Assembly (NCBI GenBank): GCA_001770575.1
Contig: MERK01000012.1
Span: 1-36,980 of the forward strand
DNA: 36,980 nt
Direction: 5' to 3'
Origin: Betaproteobacteria bacterium RIFCSPLOWO2_12_FULL_64_23
GTDB lineage: Bacteria; Pseudomonadota; Gammaproteobacteria; Burkholderiales; SG8-39
Part shown: one piece after another, positions 15,083 to 22,125 of the stretch
Layout: each line of letters starts with the position of its first letter
How positions within the stretch are numbered: the stretch's first letter is position 1
Notes under the pieces: model-generated
Seen by the model: only the letters and a program-made list of their open reading frames with translations
Databases searched by the model: none
What the model was told of the DNA's origin: nothing
Made by a program: the position numbers and the translations under genes

Positions 15083-15670
15083 GTGACACCCCGGTTGAAG
15101 AATCTGCGCGTCGCGTTCGGCCAGGTATTCGCTTATCCGTCGTACATTGCCCTTGCCGGAGTGCTTGCAATCCTGGTGTTTCTTCTGGCGGTATGGTTTC
15201 CCAATCTCGGGTTGATTACCCAAGTATTCTCTGACTCGAACGTGCCGCTTGCGGCCACGCTCGGCATTGCGCTGAGCCTGCTCGGCGGCATCGGCACGAA
15301 TTTCAGCCTGCTCGCCGCCGGGTATACCGTTGCGATCGCTGTTCTATTCGGGCTCACCACCGCGATGATCGCCTATTTGGTGAAGCAAAGACGTATGGCG
15401 GCGGCCGGACAGAGCATCGCCATAGGTTCCGGCGCCGCGGTGAGCGGCGTGCTCGGCGTTGGGTGCACCGCATGCGGTTCGCTGATCCTGGGCGTGGTGC
15501 TTCCGTCCCTTGGCGCCGCCGGAGCGCTCGCTGCGCTGCCGCTGAACGGTGAGGAATTCGGAATCCTGAGCGTCGCGCTGCTTTTCGTTTCGCTGTTGCT
15601 CGTCAGCAAAAACATTACGGAATCGATCGCCTGCCCGCTTGCTCAAACCAGGAACGCTCAACAGCTATGA
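15083..15670 (+). CDS. Polytopic membrane protein with a conserved-looking GCTACG motif
   Basis: The start is a GTG at 15083 with GAGGAAA upstream, only 3 nt after the DsbA-like stop. The 195-residue product has about five hydrophobic segments. SGVLGVGCTACGSLILGVVL (about 128-147) puts a CxxC at the end of a glycine-rich hydrophobic segment; one more Cys is in ESIACPLA near the C-terminus. I do not recognise a characterised family. Tight linkage to a DsbA-like gene makes a DsbB/VKOR-like re-oxidation role worth testing, but the second Cys pair of VKOR is absent. Confidence 0.82.
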   Translation: MTPRLKNLRVAFGQVFAYPSYIALAGVLAILVFLLAVWFPNLGLITQVFSDSNVPLAATLGIALSLLGGIGTNFSLLAAGYTVAIAVLFGLTTAMIAYLVKQRRMAAAGQSIAIGSGAAVSGVLGVGCTACGSLILGVVLPSLGAAGALAALPLNGEEFGILSVALLFVSLLLVSKNITESIACPLAQTRNAQQL

Positions 15671-15764
15671 GCATACCATCGCTGTTGCTGCGACCTCTAT
15701 GCCCAGCATCTCGGATCCGACGGTTTGAGGAGGAATCTGATCAACACGGCAGATTTGGCGTCGA

Positions 15765-16367
15765 TCAAGCGGCCCTTTGGAAGCTAAACGCGGCGTGGCG
15801 TGTGCGGCCATCACGTTTGGCTTGAGCGCCAGGACGAATTGCGAGATCGTCCAGTTCGCATTGTTCCAGATAGTGAATGAAATCCCGCTGCAGCTTTTCG
15901 CCCCACTCGTTGCTTAGTGTCGCGTTCAGTGTCACGATCTTGCGTTCGAGCTGCAAAGCGGTCGCCTGGAGCAGATCGTAGCTCACTTCCGCCGCTTTGA
16001 TGGAAACGGTCATTCCGGTTTCGCTCCCACTGCGCTGCAAGTCGCAGCCTGCATCGACCATCACTTCAACAGATCGGAGCGTCATCACGCCCATCATTGA
16101 CAGCAATGCGTCATTCAACTCGACGAATTGCGCTTGCGTGAGCGGCACACCAAATTCCATTCGCCTGCGTTTGATGAGCTCCATCCCTTTCTGCTTCGGC
16201 GCTAGCAGCTTGCGCCCCACATACAGTCCGGGTGCCGAGACAAAGCGCTCGCGGCATTGCAGCGAGCAAAAGGCGTAGCCCACGCCACGATGTACAACCT
16301 GGTGCGCCCATTCGTCTACCATCATTCCGCAAACCGGATCTCTTTCCAGGCGGACTGATTCATCCAT
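15765..16367 (-). CDS. YHS-domain metal-binding protein
   Basis: This 200-residue cytoplasmic protein starts with a YHS domain: RDPVCGMMVDEWAHQVVHRG then YAFCSLQCRERF (about residues 9-45), the Cys arrangement seen at the N-terminus of copper ATPases such as the one at 23172. The remaining 150 residues are helical, without a recognised domain, and include two further Cys and a basic C-terminus. It has its own metal-box promoter (16489-16547). It may be a cytoplasmic copper or silver buffer. It is convergent with the 15083 membrane-protein gene. Confidence 0.82.
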   Translation of the reverse strand: MDESVRLERDPVCGMMVDEWAHQVVHRGVGYAFCSLQCRERFVSAPGLYVGRKLLAPKQKGMELIKRRRMEFGVPLTQAQFVELNDALLSMMGVMTLRSVEVMVDAGCDLQRSGSETGMTVSIKAAEVSYDLLQATALQLERKIVTLNATLSNEWGEKLQRDFIHYLEQCELDDLAIRPGAQAKRDGRTRHAAFSFQRAA

Positions 16368-16488
16368 ATCAACCTCCTGTTTTTTCCGCGCCTGCCACTA
16401 GGCAACACCTGCCTCGTCGTATGAGCTGCTGCCGGAGGCTCGGTAGTGAAGGCGGCACAGAAATGCCAGTAGCGCGGATTCAATGTCT

Positions 16489-16547
16489 GAATGATGCGGG
16501 AATGCTTTCGACAGGGGACTGACGCACGGATTACTTTTGTGTAATCC
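16489..16547 (-). promoter_or_regulatory. Metal-box promoter block (site e) for the YHS gene
   Basis: GGATTAC-TTTTGT-GTAATCC (box at 16530-16545) followed on the minus strand by N5-CGTCA and a CATCAT -10-like element. The 59-bp block is identical to 22772-22830 at 49 of 59 positions without gaps. It faces the YHS gene, whose ATG is about 122 bp from the lower edge of the block. The flanking 16548-16663 shows no gene. Confidence 0.78.
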
Positions 16548-16663
16548 ATTTCCTGTCGCGCACCAGGAGCGGTCGCCTGCGGTCGACCGTACGCCACCAT
16601 GCTCCCGGCCCTACGGATTAACTCCTCTTTGGTACCGGCAGGCGCGAGTTGAAACTGGGCTGG

Positions 16664-17470
16664 TTATTGTCCAGTCGCCGGCGGTGAGGTCCGCCAAGCG
16701 GCTGCCGGTGTCGATTCCACTGCGGCTGCGTTGCATTTAGTCTCCACCATTTCACGCAATGTGGCCTCCTCGGCGACGAACACCTCTATCGCGATTGGAT
16801 CGAGCTGGGTGCCGGACACGCGGAGCAGTTCTGTGCGGGCAACCTTAAACGAAGCGCCTCTGCGATAAGGGCGATCGGAGGTTATCGCGTCCAGCGTGTC
16901 GATCACGGCGAACAGCCGCGCCCACAGCGGTATCGCGGATCCTGCCAGGCCGCGCGGATAGCCGGTGCCGTCGAAGCGCTCTTCGTGGCTCAGCACAATC
17001 TCGGCGGCCTCGGCCAAGAACGGCGCATTCGCCAGAATGTGGTGGCCGATTTGCGGATGCCCGCGCATGATTGTCCATTCAGCGTCGTTTAGGGATCCGT
17101 GCTTGAGCAATACCGAATCGGGAATTCCGATTTTGCCGATGTCGTGCAGCAATGCACCCCAGTACACCTGGTGTAGGCGTTGCGGGTCGTCGGTGAAGTG
17201 CTTTGCCAGTACCAGGGTATGGCAGGCGACCCGTTTTGAGTGGAGCCCGGTTTCGCCTTCGCGCGCATCAAGCGCTTCCGCCAGCGCTTCCGCCAGGGCA
17301 AACTGGGCCTCGTCCAGCGCTGCCGCCAGCGAACGCTGTTTGCGTTCGGCAAGAAAGCAGCCTTCGCAGCAATATCCGTCGGGCGCCCCCGAGAATTGCA
17401 GTCCCGAAATTACGCACCCGCAAAGCCGGCAGGTTCGTGCGGCGGGGTCGCCGGATGCCGGGTGGTTCAT
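16664..17470 (-). CDS. HD-GYP domain protein with N-terminal Cys cluster
   Basis: The 268-residue product has an N-terminal zinc-finger-like Cys cluster (CRLCGC at 14-19 and YCCEGC at 33-38), a helical linker, and an HD-GYP domain: HSKRV, LLHDIGKIGIPD (His109, Asp110), GHPQIGHHIL and HEERFDGTGYPRGL (GYP at 170-172). HD-GYP enzymes hydrolyse cyclic di-GMP; all catalytic motifs are present. The Cys cluster could couple activity to metal or thiol state (inference). It follows the DUF302 gene by 19 nt and ends the minus-strand cluster. Confidence 0.88.
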   Translation of the reverse strand: MNHPASGDPAARTCRLCGCVISGLQFSGAPDGYCCEGCFLAERKQRSLAAALDEAQFALAEALAEALDAREGETGLHSKRVACHTLVLAKHFTDDPQRLHQVYWGALLHDIGKIGIPDSVLLKHGSLNDAEWTIMRGHPQIGHHILANAPFLAEAAEIVLSHEERFDGTGYPRGLAGSAIPLWARLFAVIDTLDAITSDRPYRRGASFKVARTELLRVSGTQLDPIAIEVFVAEEATLREMVETKCNAAAVESTPAAAWRTSPPATGQ

Positions 17471-17489
17471 GCCGGCCGGCGCGCCCGAT

Positions 17490-17879
17490 TCAGGCCTTGA
17501 GGCTATCGCAAACCCGTTGCAGGAGCGCGCGCACCTGCTTGGCGAGCTCGTGCACGCCCGGTTTGTCCACCAGCTGCAACACCGCCTCCGGATCCATGAA
17601 TGCCACTGTCACGTCCCCGCTCTCTTCTTCGCGCACCACCACGTTGCACGGCAACAGCAAGCCGATGTCGGGGTCGGCCTCGATCGCGCGATGCGCGAGG
17701 GGCGGATTGCACGCGCCCAGGATCCGATACGGCCGGCGCTCGATGTTGAGCTTGGCCTTGAGCGTAGCCTTGACATCGATGTCCGTAAGTACGCCGAACC
17801 CTTCCTTTTTCAATGCCTCCGTGACGTTCGCAACGGCGGTGTCGAACGGCACCTTGAGCTGAATGCTGAATCCGTACAT
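17490..17879 (-). CDS. DUF302 protein
   Basis: The 129-residue protein matches the DUF302 pattern: [35 protein letters not shown] at the N-terminus, [29 protein letters not shown] in the middle, and an [11 protein letters not shown] end. The conserved Cys of CNPP and LLPCNV are present. DUF302 proteins are small, widespread, often near sulfur or metal genes, and of unknown function. There is no signal peptide. It lies 30 nt downstream of a MEWL-type gene and 19 nt upstream of the HD-GYP gene. Confidence 0.88.
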   Translation of the reverse strand: MYGFSIQLKVPFDTAVANVTEALKKEGFGVLTDIDVKATLKAKLNIERRPYRILGACNPPLAHRAIEADPDIGLLLPCNVVVREEESGDVTVAFMDPEAVLQLVDKPGVHELAKQVRALLQRVCDSLKA

Positions 17880-17909
17880 GGGTTTGCTCCTTTGGCGCGA
17901 TCGAACGGC

Positions 17910-18104
17910 TTAATGATGCTGATGTCCCGCGCCACCGCTGATGCCGCCAGACGGTGGTGCTGCTCCGGGTTCGCGCTTTTCGCCTTCCCCGTGTTCGCTG
18001 CCCCCGCAACAGCCACCGTGGCCGCCATGGCCGCCTCGTCTCATCATAAAAACGACGCCAATAGCGAGCGCCAACCAAATCCAGTTCTGCGACAGCCATT
18101 CCAT
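17910..18104 (-). CDS. Small MEWL-type membrane protein (paralogue 2)
   Basis: A 64-residue protein that starts MEWLSQNWIWLALAIGVVFMM with an AGGAG site upstream. An N-terminal TM helix, RRGGHGGHGGCCGG with a CC pair and two His, and a C-terminal GAGHQHH follow. It is closest to the protein at 8901-9158. It is directly downstream of the CsoR-like operator/promoter at 18252-18295, so its expression is probably metal or persulfide controlled. Confidence 0.85.
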   Translation of the reverse strand: MEWLSQNWIWLALAIGVVFMMRRGGHGGHGGCCGGSEHGEGEKREPGAAPPSGGISGGAGHQHH

Positions 18105-18251
18105 GATTTCTCCTGACAGAGTATTAACCTACGAGGACAGCGCCACCGGCGCCGCGGGTGAAGAACTGCTTTCGTGCCGCAGGACAGAACAGGGTGCATT
18201 TCGCAATTGCGCCGAGCGACCTTCAGCTCCAAGCTTCACTTGATCCCACCA

Positions 18252-18295
18252 TATACCCTAATAGGGTATAAGTCAAGTACCCAATGGGGGTATAT
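18252..18295 (-). promoter_or_regulatory. CsoR-like double operator with embedded promoter
   Basis: Two G/C-tract palindromes lie side by side: a 19-bp perfect one (TATACCCTA-A-TAGGGTATA, 18252-18270) and GTACCCAATGGGGGTATAT (18277-18295), the TACCC/GGGTA type bound by CsoR/CstR/RcnR repressors. On the minus strand TTGACT (18271-18276) lies between them as the -35, and the perfect palindrome covers the spacer and -10 (TATATG). It overlaps the 3' end of the NfeD-like gene. No CsoR-family gene is in the window. Confidence 0.7.
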
Positions 18296-18644
18296 GGCCG
18301 CGACCGGCGGCTAGCTTGCGTACCCGGAGTCGTAGCCCTTCCCTGCCGACGACCTGAACCAGGTCGCCCTCGCGCAGTTCTCCTTCATATCGCGCCGACC
18401 AAAGCTCGCTGCGTACCCACACGTCCGCCAAGCGCCCGCTTACGCCGAGCACCTTGCCGACGGCGCGCTGCATCTCTTCGGCGCCGGTCAGAACAGGCCT
18501 GCTGTTGCCCTGGTACAGATACCAGTAAAAAGCTGCGGTGGCGGCAGCGATCACGACGAACGCCGGCAGCGCGAAGGGCAGCGGCAGGAACCAGAATACC
18601 GATAGCCCGGCGAGCGGAAGTCCGATAAGTACAAGGTGGCACAA
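18273..18644 (-). CDS. NfeD-like membrane protein
   Basis: The start is a TTG at 18644 with GAGGAAAG upstream. The 123-residue product has two TM helices (about 3-40) followed by an NfeD-type OB-fold: LTGAEEMQRAVGKVLGV, then VWVRSELWSARYEGELREGDLVQVVGREGLRLRVR. NfeD C-terminal domains usually pair with stomatin-like or membrane proteases; no partner is in this window. The last codons (GHIPPLGT) are written in the CsoR-like operator, so operator sequence and protein C-terminus are constrained together. Confidence 0.85.
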   Translation of the reverse strand: MCHLVLIGLPLAGLSVFWFLPLPFALPAFVVIAAATAAFYWYLYQGNSRPVLTGAEEMQRAVGKVLGVSGRLADVWVRSELWSARYEGELREGDLVQVVGREGLRLRVRKLAAGRGHIPPLGT

Positions 18645-18753
18645 AGCTCTTTCCTCGGAAAAGTTCCGACTGACAGTGGGCCGACAGGCGAAAGCTTTTT
18701 CCCGGCCAGCAAGTGTCGGTTATTTCAATGCATCCTTCTGCCGTCGCAACGAG

Positions 18754-19200
18754 CTACTTGTTCAATAGATCGCGCCCCGCAGCTTTCCAGGCATCGAAGC
18801 CGCCGCCCAACTCGTAGAGGTTAGTGTACCCCGCGGCAGCAAGCTCGGCTGCGGCCTGGGCGCTCATGCCGCCGCTGCGACAATAAAGTACGATGGGCGT
18901 ATCTTTGCCGGGCAGTTTGTCCATGTTGCCCCTGACTTGATCGAAGGGAATGGACAGATCCGTCTTGGGCAGGCTCCCTTGATCCGGAACATGCACGTTG
19001 ACCAGAGTGAAATTCTTGCTCGCCATGCTCTTGGCCAGCTGTTCCACGCTCAGATCCATGAAGCCAAAGGCATTTTTGGGCAGTACCGGCAGGCCCTGCG
19101 TGGTCGATGCCTCGATTGGCGCCGGGCTGATGGTCTCCCCACAGGCGACCAGGACTAGCAGGGTCAACACGCCGGTGATGCGTATCATGCGTACTTTCAA
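18754..19200 (-). CDS. Rhodanese-domain lipoprotein
   Basis: A 148-residue exported lipoprotein: a signal with lipobox LVLVAC (Cys20), then a rhodanese domain ending with the active-site loop VLYCRSGGMS and the typical YTNLYELGGGFDAWKAAG. The catalytic Cys is intact. Periplasmic rhodaneses handle persulfide sulfur. The CsoR/CstR-like operator nearby and the DUF302 gene fit a sulfur-handling side to this cluster (inference). It depends on Lgt, a copy of which is encoded at 4560. Confidence 0.9.
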   Translation of the reverse strand: MKVRMIRITGVLTLLVLVACGETISPAPIEASTTQGLPVLPKNAFGFMDLSVEQLAKSMASKNFTLVNVHVPDQGSLPKTDLSIPFDQVRGNMDKLPGKDTPIVLYCRSGGMSAQAAAELAAAGYTNLYELGGGFDAWKAAGRDLLNK

Positions 19201-19252
19201 GACTCAACCCGCCTTTCGTTTGCGGAAGGGCCGGCAGTCCGATTGCCGGCGA

Positions 19253-19675
19253 TCAGTTCAATTTCCAGCTGAACTTGCGCGGCGCGGCTTCTCCTGCGCG
19301 CGGGATGCGCAATTCAAGCGTGTCGGGTCGCGGCGACAGCGCTTTGAAGCGCAGCACGCCTTTGCGGTGGTGACCGCCGGGCGGATCACCGTCCCAGCCC
19401 AGCGCCGGCTGTGGTTTGCCGGCAGCGTCCACCAGGATCGCGCTGCGCGCCAGATCGTCGCCGAGATCGCCGCTGTGGGTGGTCAGCGTCACCTGGAACT
19501 TCCAGGTGGCCGCGTTGGCCGAAACATCGGTCGGTTTCACGTTAACACCGACACCTTCCGCCTGGCTGCTCTGCGGCGCCAGTTCGGCGGCAGCGGCACC
19601 CAGTGTGTACAGCAGGGTCGCGCAAAGGACCAGCGCGCGTACTAGGGAAAACGGTTTCAGGATACGACTAGGCAT
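19253..19675 (-). CDS. Periplasmic GGHH-motif protein (paralogue 2)
   Basis: The ATG at 19675 has AAGGAG about 7 nt upstream and gives 140 residues; longer frames are not needed. A signal peptide (LVRALVLCATLLYTLGAAAA) precedes a domain that matches the protein at 11604 throughout: VKPTDVSANAATWKFQV, THSGDLGDDL, GDPPGGHHRKGVLRFKAL and a final FSWKLN. It lacks the Cys tail of paralogue 1. It overlaps the upstream membrane-protein gene by 19 bp. Function is unknown, with a possible metal site at the HH. Confidence 0.85.
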   Translation of the reverse strand: MPSRILKPFSLVRALVLCATLLYTLGAAAAELAPQSSQAEGVGVNVKPTDVSANAATWKFQVTLTTHSGDLGDDLARSAILVDAAGKPQPALGWDGDPPGGHHRKGVLRFKALSPRPDTLELRIPRAGEAAPRKFSWKLN

Positions 19676-20118
19676 TTGGCATGCTCCTTGGTGGCTTGAA
19701 TTACTTTGGTTGTGATGTAGATGATTCCGGCGGCGTTGAACGCCAGTCCGACCCAGAATAGCTCGATTTGGTACTGGGTCGCGAACGTGACCAGTCCTGC
19801 CGCGCCGATGATCGGTGCGATGTTGGCCAGATAATGCGTGCAGCACGACACCATTGCCGCCGTCGAGGCCGTACCCGAAGTTGCAAGCACCACCCCCTGG
19901 TTGCGCGCGCCCTGCACCAATGCCTTCAAATGCACGAACAACCCCACCTGGATGCCGAAACCGGCGGCCAGCGCGAGCACGAAGTAGCGATAGGTTAGAA
20001 ATTGCTCGAGCGTGAAGTCCCATCCCGAGACCAGCGTAAGCACCCCGAAATACAGCCCCAGAAGCACCAGCGCGGCGCCGATTCCCGCGAGCATCACTTT
20101 GCCTATGTTCGCATTCAT
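19657..20118 (-). CDS. Four-TM membrane protein with CCTH motif, unknown function
   Basis: The 153-residue protein has about four TM helices. The second half carries AMVSCCTHYLANIAPIIGAAG, a Cys-Cys-x-His placed at the start of a TM helix, suggestive of a metal or redox site. Similar CC-H membrane proteins exist in many genomes without known function. The ATG at 20118 overlaps the SHOCT stop as ATGA. The gene overlaps the GGHH gene downstream, so the three are translationally coupled. Confidence 0.82.
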   Translation of the reverse strand: MNANIGKVMLAGIGAALVLLGLYFGVLTLVSGWDFTLEQFLTYRYFVLALAAGFGIQVGLFVHLKALVQGARNQGVVLATSGTASTAAMVSCCTHYLANIAPIIGAAGLVTFATQYQIELFWVGLAFNAAGIIYITTKVIQATKEHAKCLVVS

Positions 20119-20423
20119 GATGCCTCCACTCCGTCCGCTTTCAGTAACTCGCGGCGCTGCTTCTTCATGGGTGTGGTGCCGGCCTCGTCCAGGTCGCGGC
20201 GCTTTTGCGTGAACTCACTTTTGTCGATCTCACCCCTGGCATAACGCTCGCCCAGAATGTCCTGCGGCATCCTGTCGCGCGCGCTGGATTCTCCCGCACT
20301 CGATGTTCCGCCGAACCCGCGCGCCAGCATTACGATGCCGAAGATGATCAAGCCCCAGAACAGCAGCATGCCGATACCCATCCCGCCACCTCCGTATCCA
20401 AATCCGCCGTATCCCCACATCAT
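20115..20423 (-). CDS. SHOCT-domain membrane protein
   Basis: The start at ATG 20423 has GGAG 8 nt upstream, giving 102 residues; the longer frame to 20495 is leader sequence. MMWGYGGFGYGGGGMGIG precedes one TM helix (LLFWGLIIFGIVMLARGF), then a SHOCT motif DILGERYARGEIDKSEFTQKRRDL. SHOCT segments are short helical oligomerisation modules. The Gly/Met/Tyr start resembles the Spy-like protein at 1-466, with which it shares a leader. It is the first gene of the minus-strand cluster down to 16664. Confidence 0.88.
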   Translation of the reverse strand: MMWGYGGFGYGGGGMGIGMLLFWGLIIFGIVMLARGFGGTSSAGESSARDRMPQDILGERYARGEIDKSEFTQKRRDLDEAGTTPMKKQRRELLKADGVEAS

Positions 20424-20595
20424 GTTCGATCTCCATTCAGTAAGCTTGGTTTCGCTGCGGCATCCGATAGTGTTCATCGAAGTCTTTCGCCGCATCGGTT
20501 CCCACTCTACCCACCCAATGTAAATGGCCTGTAGTGTTTTTGTACGCTACGGTGACACAAACTCGGGCTCGATACGCTAGGGTACAAATCGGTCC
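20421..20595 (-). promoter_or_regulatory. Conserved promoter plus 5' leader (copy B), shared with 464-640
   Basis: The minus strand has GATTTGTA, AGCGTA repeats (plus-strand TACGCT at 20573-20578 and 20543-20548, 30 nt apart), TTACATT 95 nt before the ATG, the invariant 14-mer GGAACCGATGCGGC (20489-20502) and AATGGAGA. The order and spacing match copy A to within 2 nt over about 175 bp, while the coding regions are unrelated beyond a Gly/Met-rich start. Confidence 0.7.
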
Positions 20596-20660
20596 AGAGA
20601 CGATGCGGAAGGCCTGGGTTTGAGGTGCTTCCTCGCAAAATGAGCGCAAGCCACATAACC

Positions 20661-20701
20661 CGATTCCGCCGCGTGGATACGCGCCTACGTCGGCGGAATC
20701 G
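20661..20701. terminator. Hairpin downstream of the 20782-21645 gene
   Basis: CGATTCCGCCG (20661-20671) pairs perfectly with CGGCGGAATCG (20691-20701), with further weak pairing inside. No T-tract follows on either strand, so an intrinsic terminator is only possible. It separates the gene ending at 20782 from the promoter of the SHOCT cluster. The rest of 20596-20781 shows no gene. Confidence 0.4.
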
Positions 20702-20781
20702 ACTGAATTCTTGGCAGGCTGGCTTCTTTTACGATTCCACCTCGTTGATTGGGGAGTCGACCAGGCGGGTGTCGAAAAATC

Positions 20782-21645
20782 TCAAACGCTGCAGTCCGTG
20801 CCGTTTTGTCCGGGTAGAAGGCCGCGCGCCTGCAACTCCTTGGCCACGTTCGCCTGCATACCGCTGGCGCTGGAAAAATTCGCACCTAAGACCGTTCTTG
20901 CATCCACGCTGCGCCAATCAATGTTCTTCGCTACTTTGAAGTAAAGCGCTATATGGGTGTAATGCTCGGGGTACCAGAAGGCGTTGAAAGCGAGCGCTTC
21001 GCGCAAGAGCTCCTCTTCGTCCAATCCCTGGGACGCGCCGAGTGCGAGCAGCCCGAGCAGCGCGGAGCCGTGGTTGCAGTCCTGATGGAACGTCGAATTG
21101 TTGCAGCAGGGCCGAAAGCTGTTCTGGGCGACCCTGGTCACGAGCGCCTCCTGTTGCGCTGTGAGTTCGACAATCGGGAACGCGTTGAAGTAAGCGCCGC
21201 CGTTCGCTTCCCGGCCCAGCGTCCAACCGCCGGTGGAGGCGTAGCGGAAACGCGAAGGCCCGTTAAGCGGGCTGGCGCTGTTCGCCGCCATCCGGTTCGA
21301 GAGCCCCAGCGGCCAGAGCAGGTTCACGTAGAGGCGAGCGTTTTTGGCCGTGAGCAGTATCGGCTGGCGCGATGCCTTGTCCAAGATCATCTTAAGTTCC
21401 TCCGGAGCCCCGCCGCCCTCGGCATAGAGGGCCTCAATCTTCTTCCGGTCGATCACGCCCGCCTGCGTGAGCTTGACGATACTGTCCCCGAGCGCCACCC
21501 TGCTTTGGTAGCCGCCCGCGGGAATCACCTGCGCCGTTATGTCCTGGTATAGCCGCGCCACCTCTGCGGCCGGCGCGCCAGGCGCGAGCAGCGGGACCGC
21601 CAGAAAAGCCAACACACTCCATCTGAACCCAGCTATCGACATCAT
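20782..21645 (-). CDS. Exported protein with Cys/His motif, unknown function
   Basis: A 287-residue protein with a signal peptide (FRWSVLAFLAVPLLAPGAPAAE) and a mature domain that includes LNGPSRFRYASTGGWTLG, an NSFRPCCNNSTFHQDCNHGSA segment with three Cys and two His, and a helical C-terminal part ending GTDCSV. The Cys/His block looks like a metal or haem site, but I cannot assign a family. AGGAATG is the ribosome binding site, overlapping the stop region of the upstream truncated ORF, so the two were one operon. Confidence 0.82.
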   Translation of the reverse strand: MMSIAGFRWSVLAFLAVPLLAPGAPAAEVARLYQDITAQVIPAGGYQSRVALGDSIVKLTQAGVIDRKKIEALYAEGGGAPEELKMILDKASRQPILLTAKNARLYVNLLWPLGLSNRMAANSASPLNGPSRFRYASTGGWTLGREANGGAYFNAFPIVELTAQQEALVTRVAQNSFRPCCNNSTFHQDCNHGSALLGLLALGASQGLDEEELLREALAFNAFWYPEHYTHIALYFKVAKNIDWRSVDARTVLGANFSSASGMQANVAKELQARGLLPGQNGTDCSV

Positions 21646-21657
21646 GCAGACATTCCT

Positions 21658-21851
21658 TTAGAAGATATAGAGATGGCCCCGATTGCCTGGACAGAAGCCC
21701 AGGCTCGACAAGTGATGCAACAGATGGAACGACCCGAAGGGAAATTTCGGGCGCCAGCCGAACATGGCCTGGCGGAAGTGTCCGAAGTCATGGGCGAGCA
21801 AGGCGGAAACCAGGCGCAAGCAGAAAACAGCGTTGGGGAAGAGGGAAGCCC
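21658..21851 (-). pseudogene. ORF truncated at its 5' end by MITE copy 2
   Basis: Reading out of the MITE the frame gives RASLFPNAVFCLRL, then LLAHDFGHFRQAMFGW, and SFHLLHHLSSLGFCPGNR, ending HLYIF with TAA 12 nt before the next gene's ATG. Many His/Phe residues suggest a small redox or metal protein, but no family is recognised. No authentic start remains; the nearest start lies in the MITE (21867). Confidence 0.45.
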
Positions 21852-22125
21852 TAGGGCCTGTTGACATTCATCGCATGAGACGCGTTGCCTCCAAATGCGG
21901 ATGACTGCAAGGCGCGCGACGAAGCCAAGGGTGGTTCCCTTGGCGAGGAGCGCAACGCCGCAGGCGCCGCATTTAGAGGCAACCCGAAGGGACGGGGGAT
22001 AATTTGGGACGCCGCGCGGCGTTGCTCGTCGCTTGTTTGGAATGACCAAACGGCACTCCTCGCGCCTTGCGCTGCATCCCAAATTACCCCCGTCGCGCTC
22101 ATGTGCTGAATGTCAACAGGCCCTA
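21852..22125. mobile_element. MITE-like element, copy 2 (270 bp plus TA), inverted
   Basis: It has the same terminal repeats (GGGCCTGTTGACATTCA at both ends) and flanking CTAG as copy 1, in reverse orientation, with the 48-bp inner segment missing. Sequence identity to copy 1 is near total outside that gap, so the two are recent copies. The pair brackets 13401-22125. The stretch 22126-22306 to the right has no convincing gene; short frames there may be the other part of the interrupted gene. Confidence 0.88.

Noticed and set aside
15667-15825. 52-codon plus-strand ORF starting in an ATGA overlap with the CTAC membrane protein gene
   Set aside because: Overlaps the 3' end of the YHS gene on the other strand, composition is Arg-rich and no downstream gene needs coupling.
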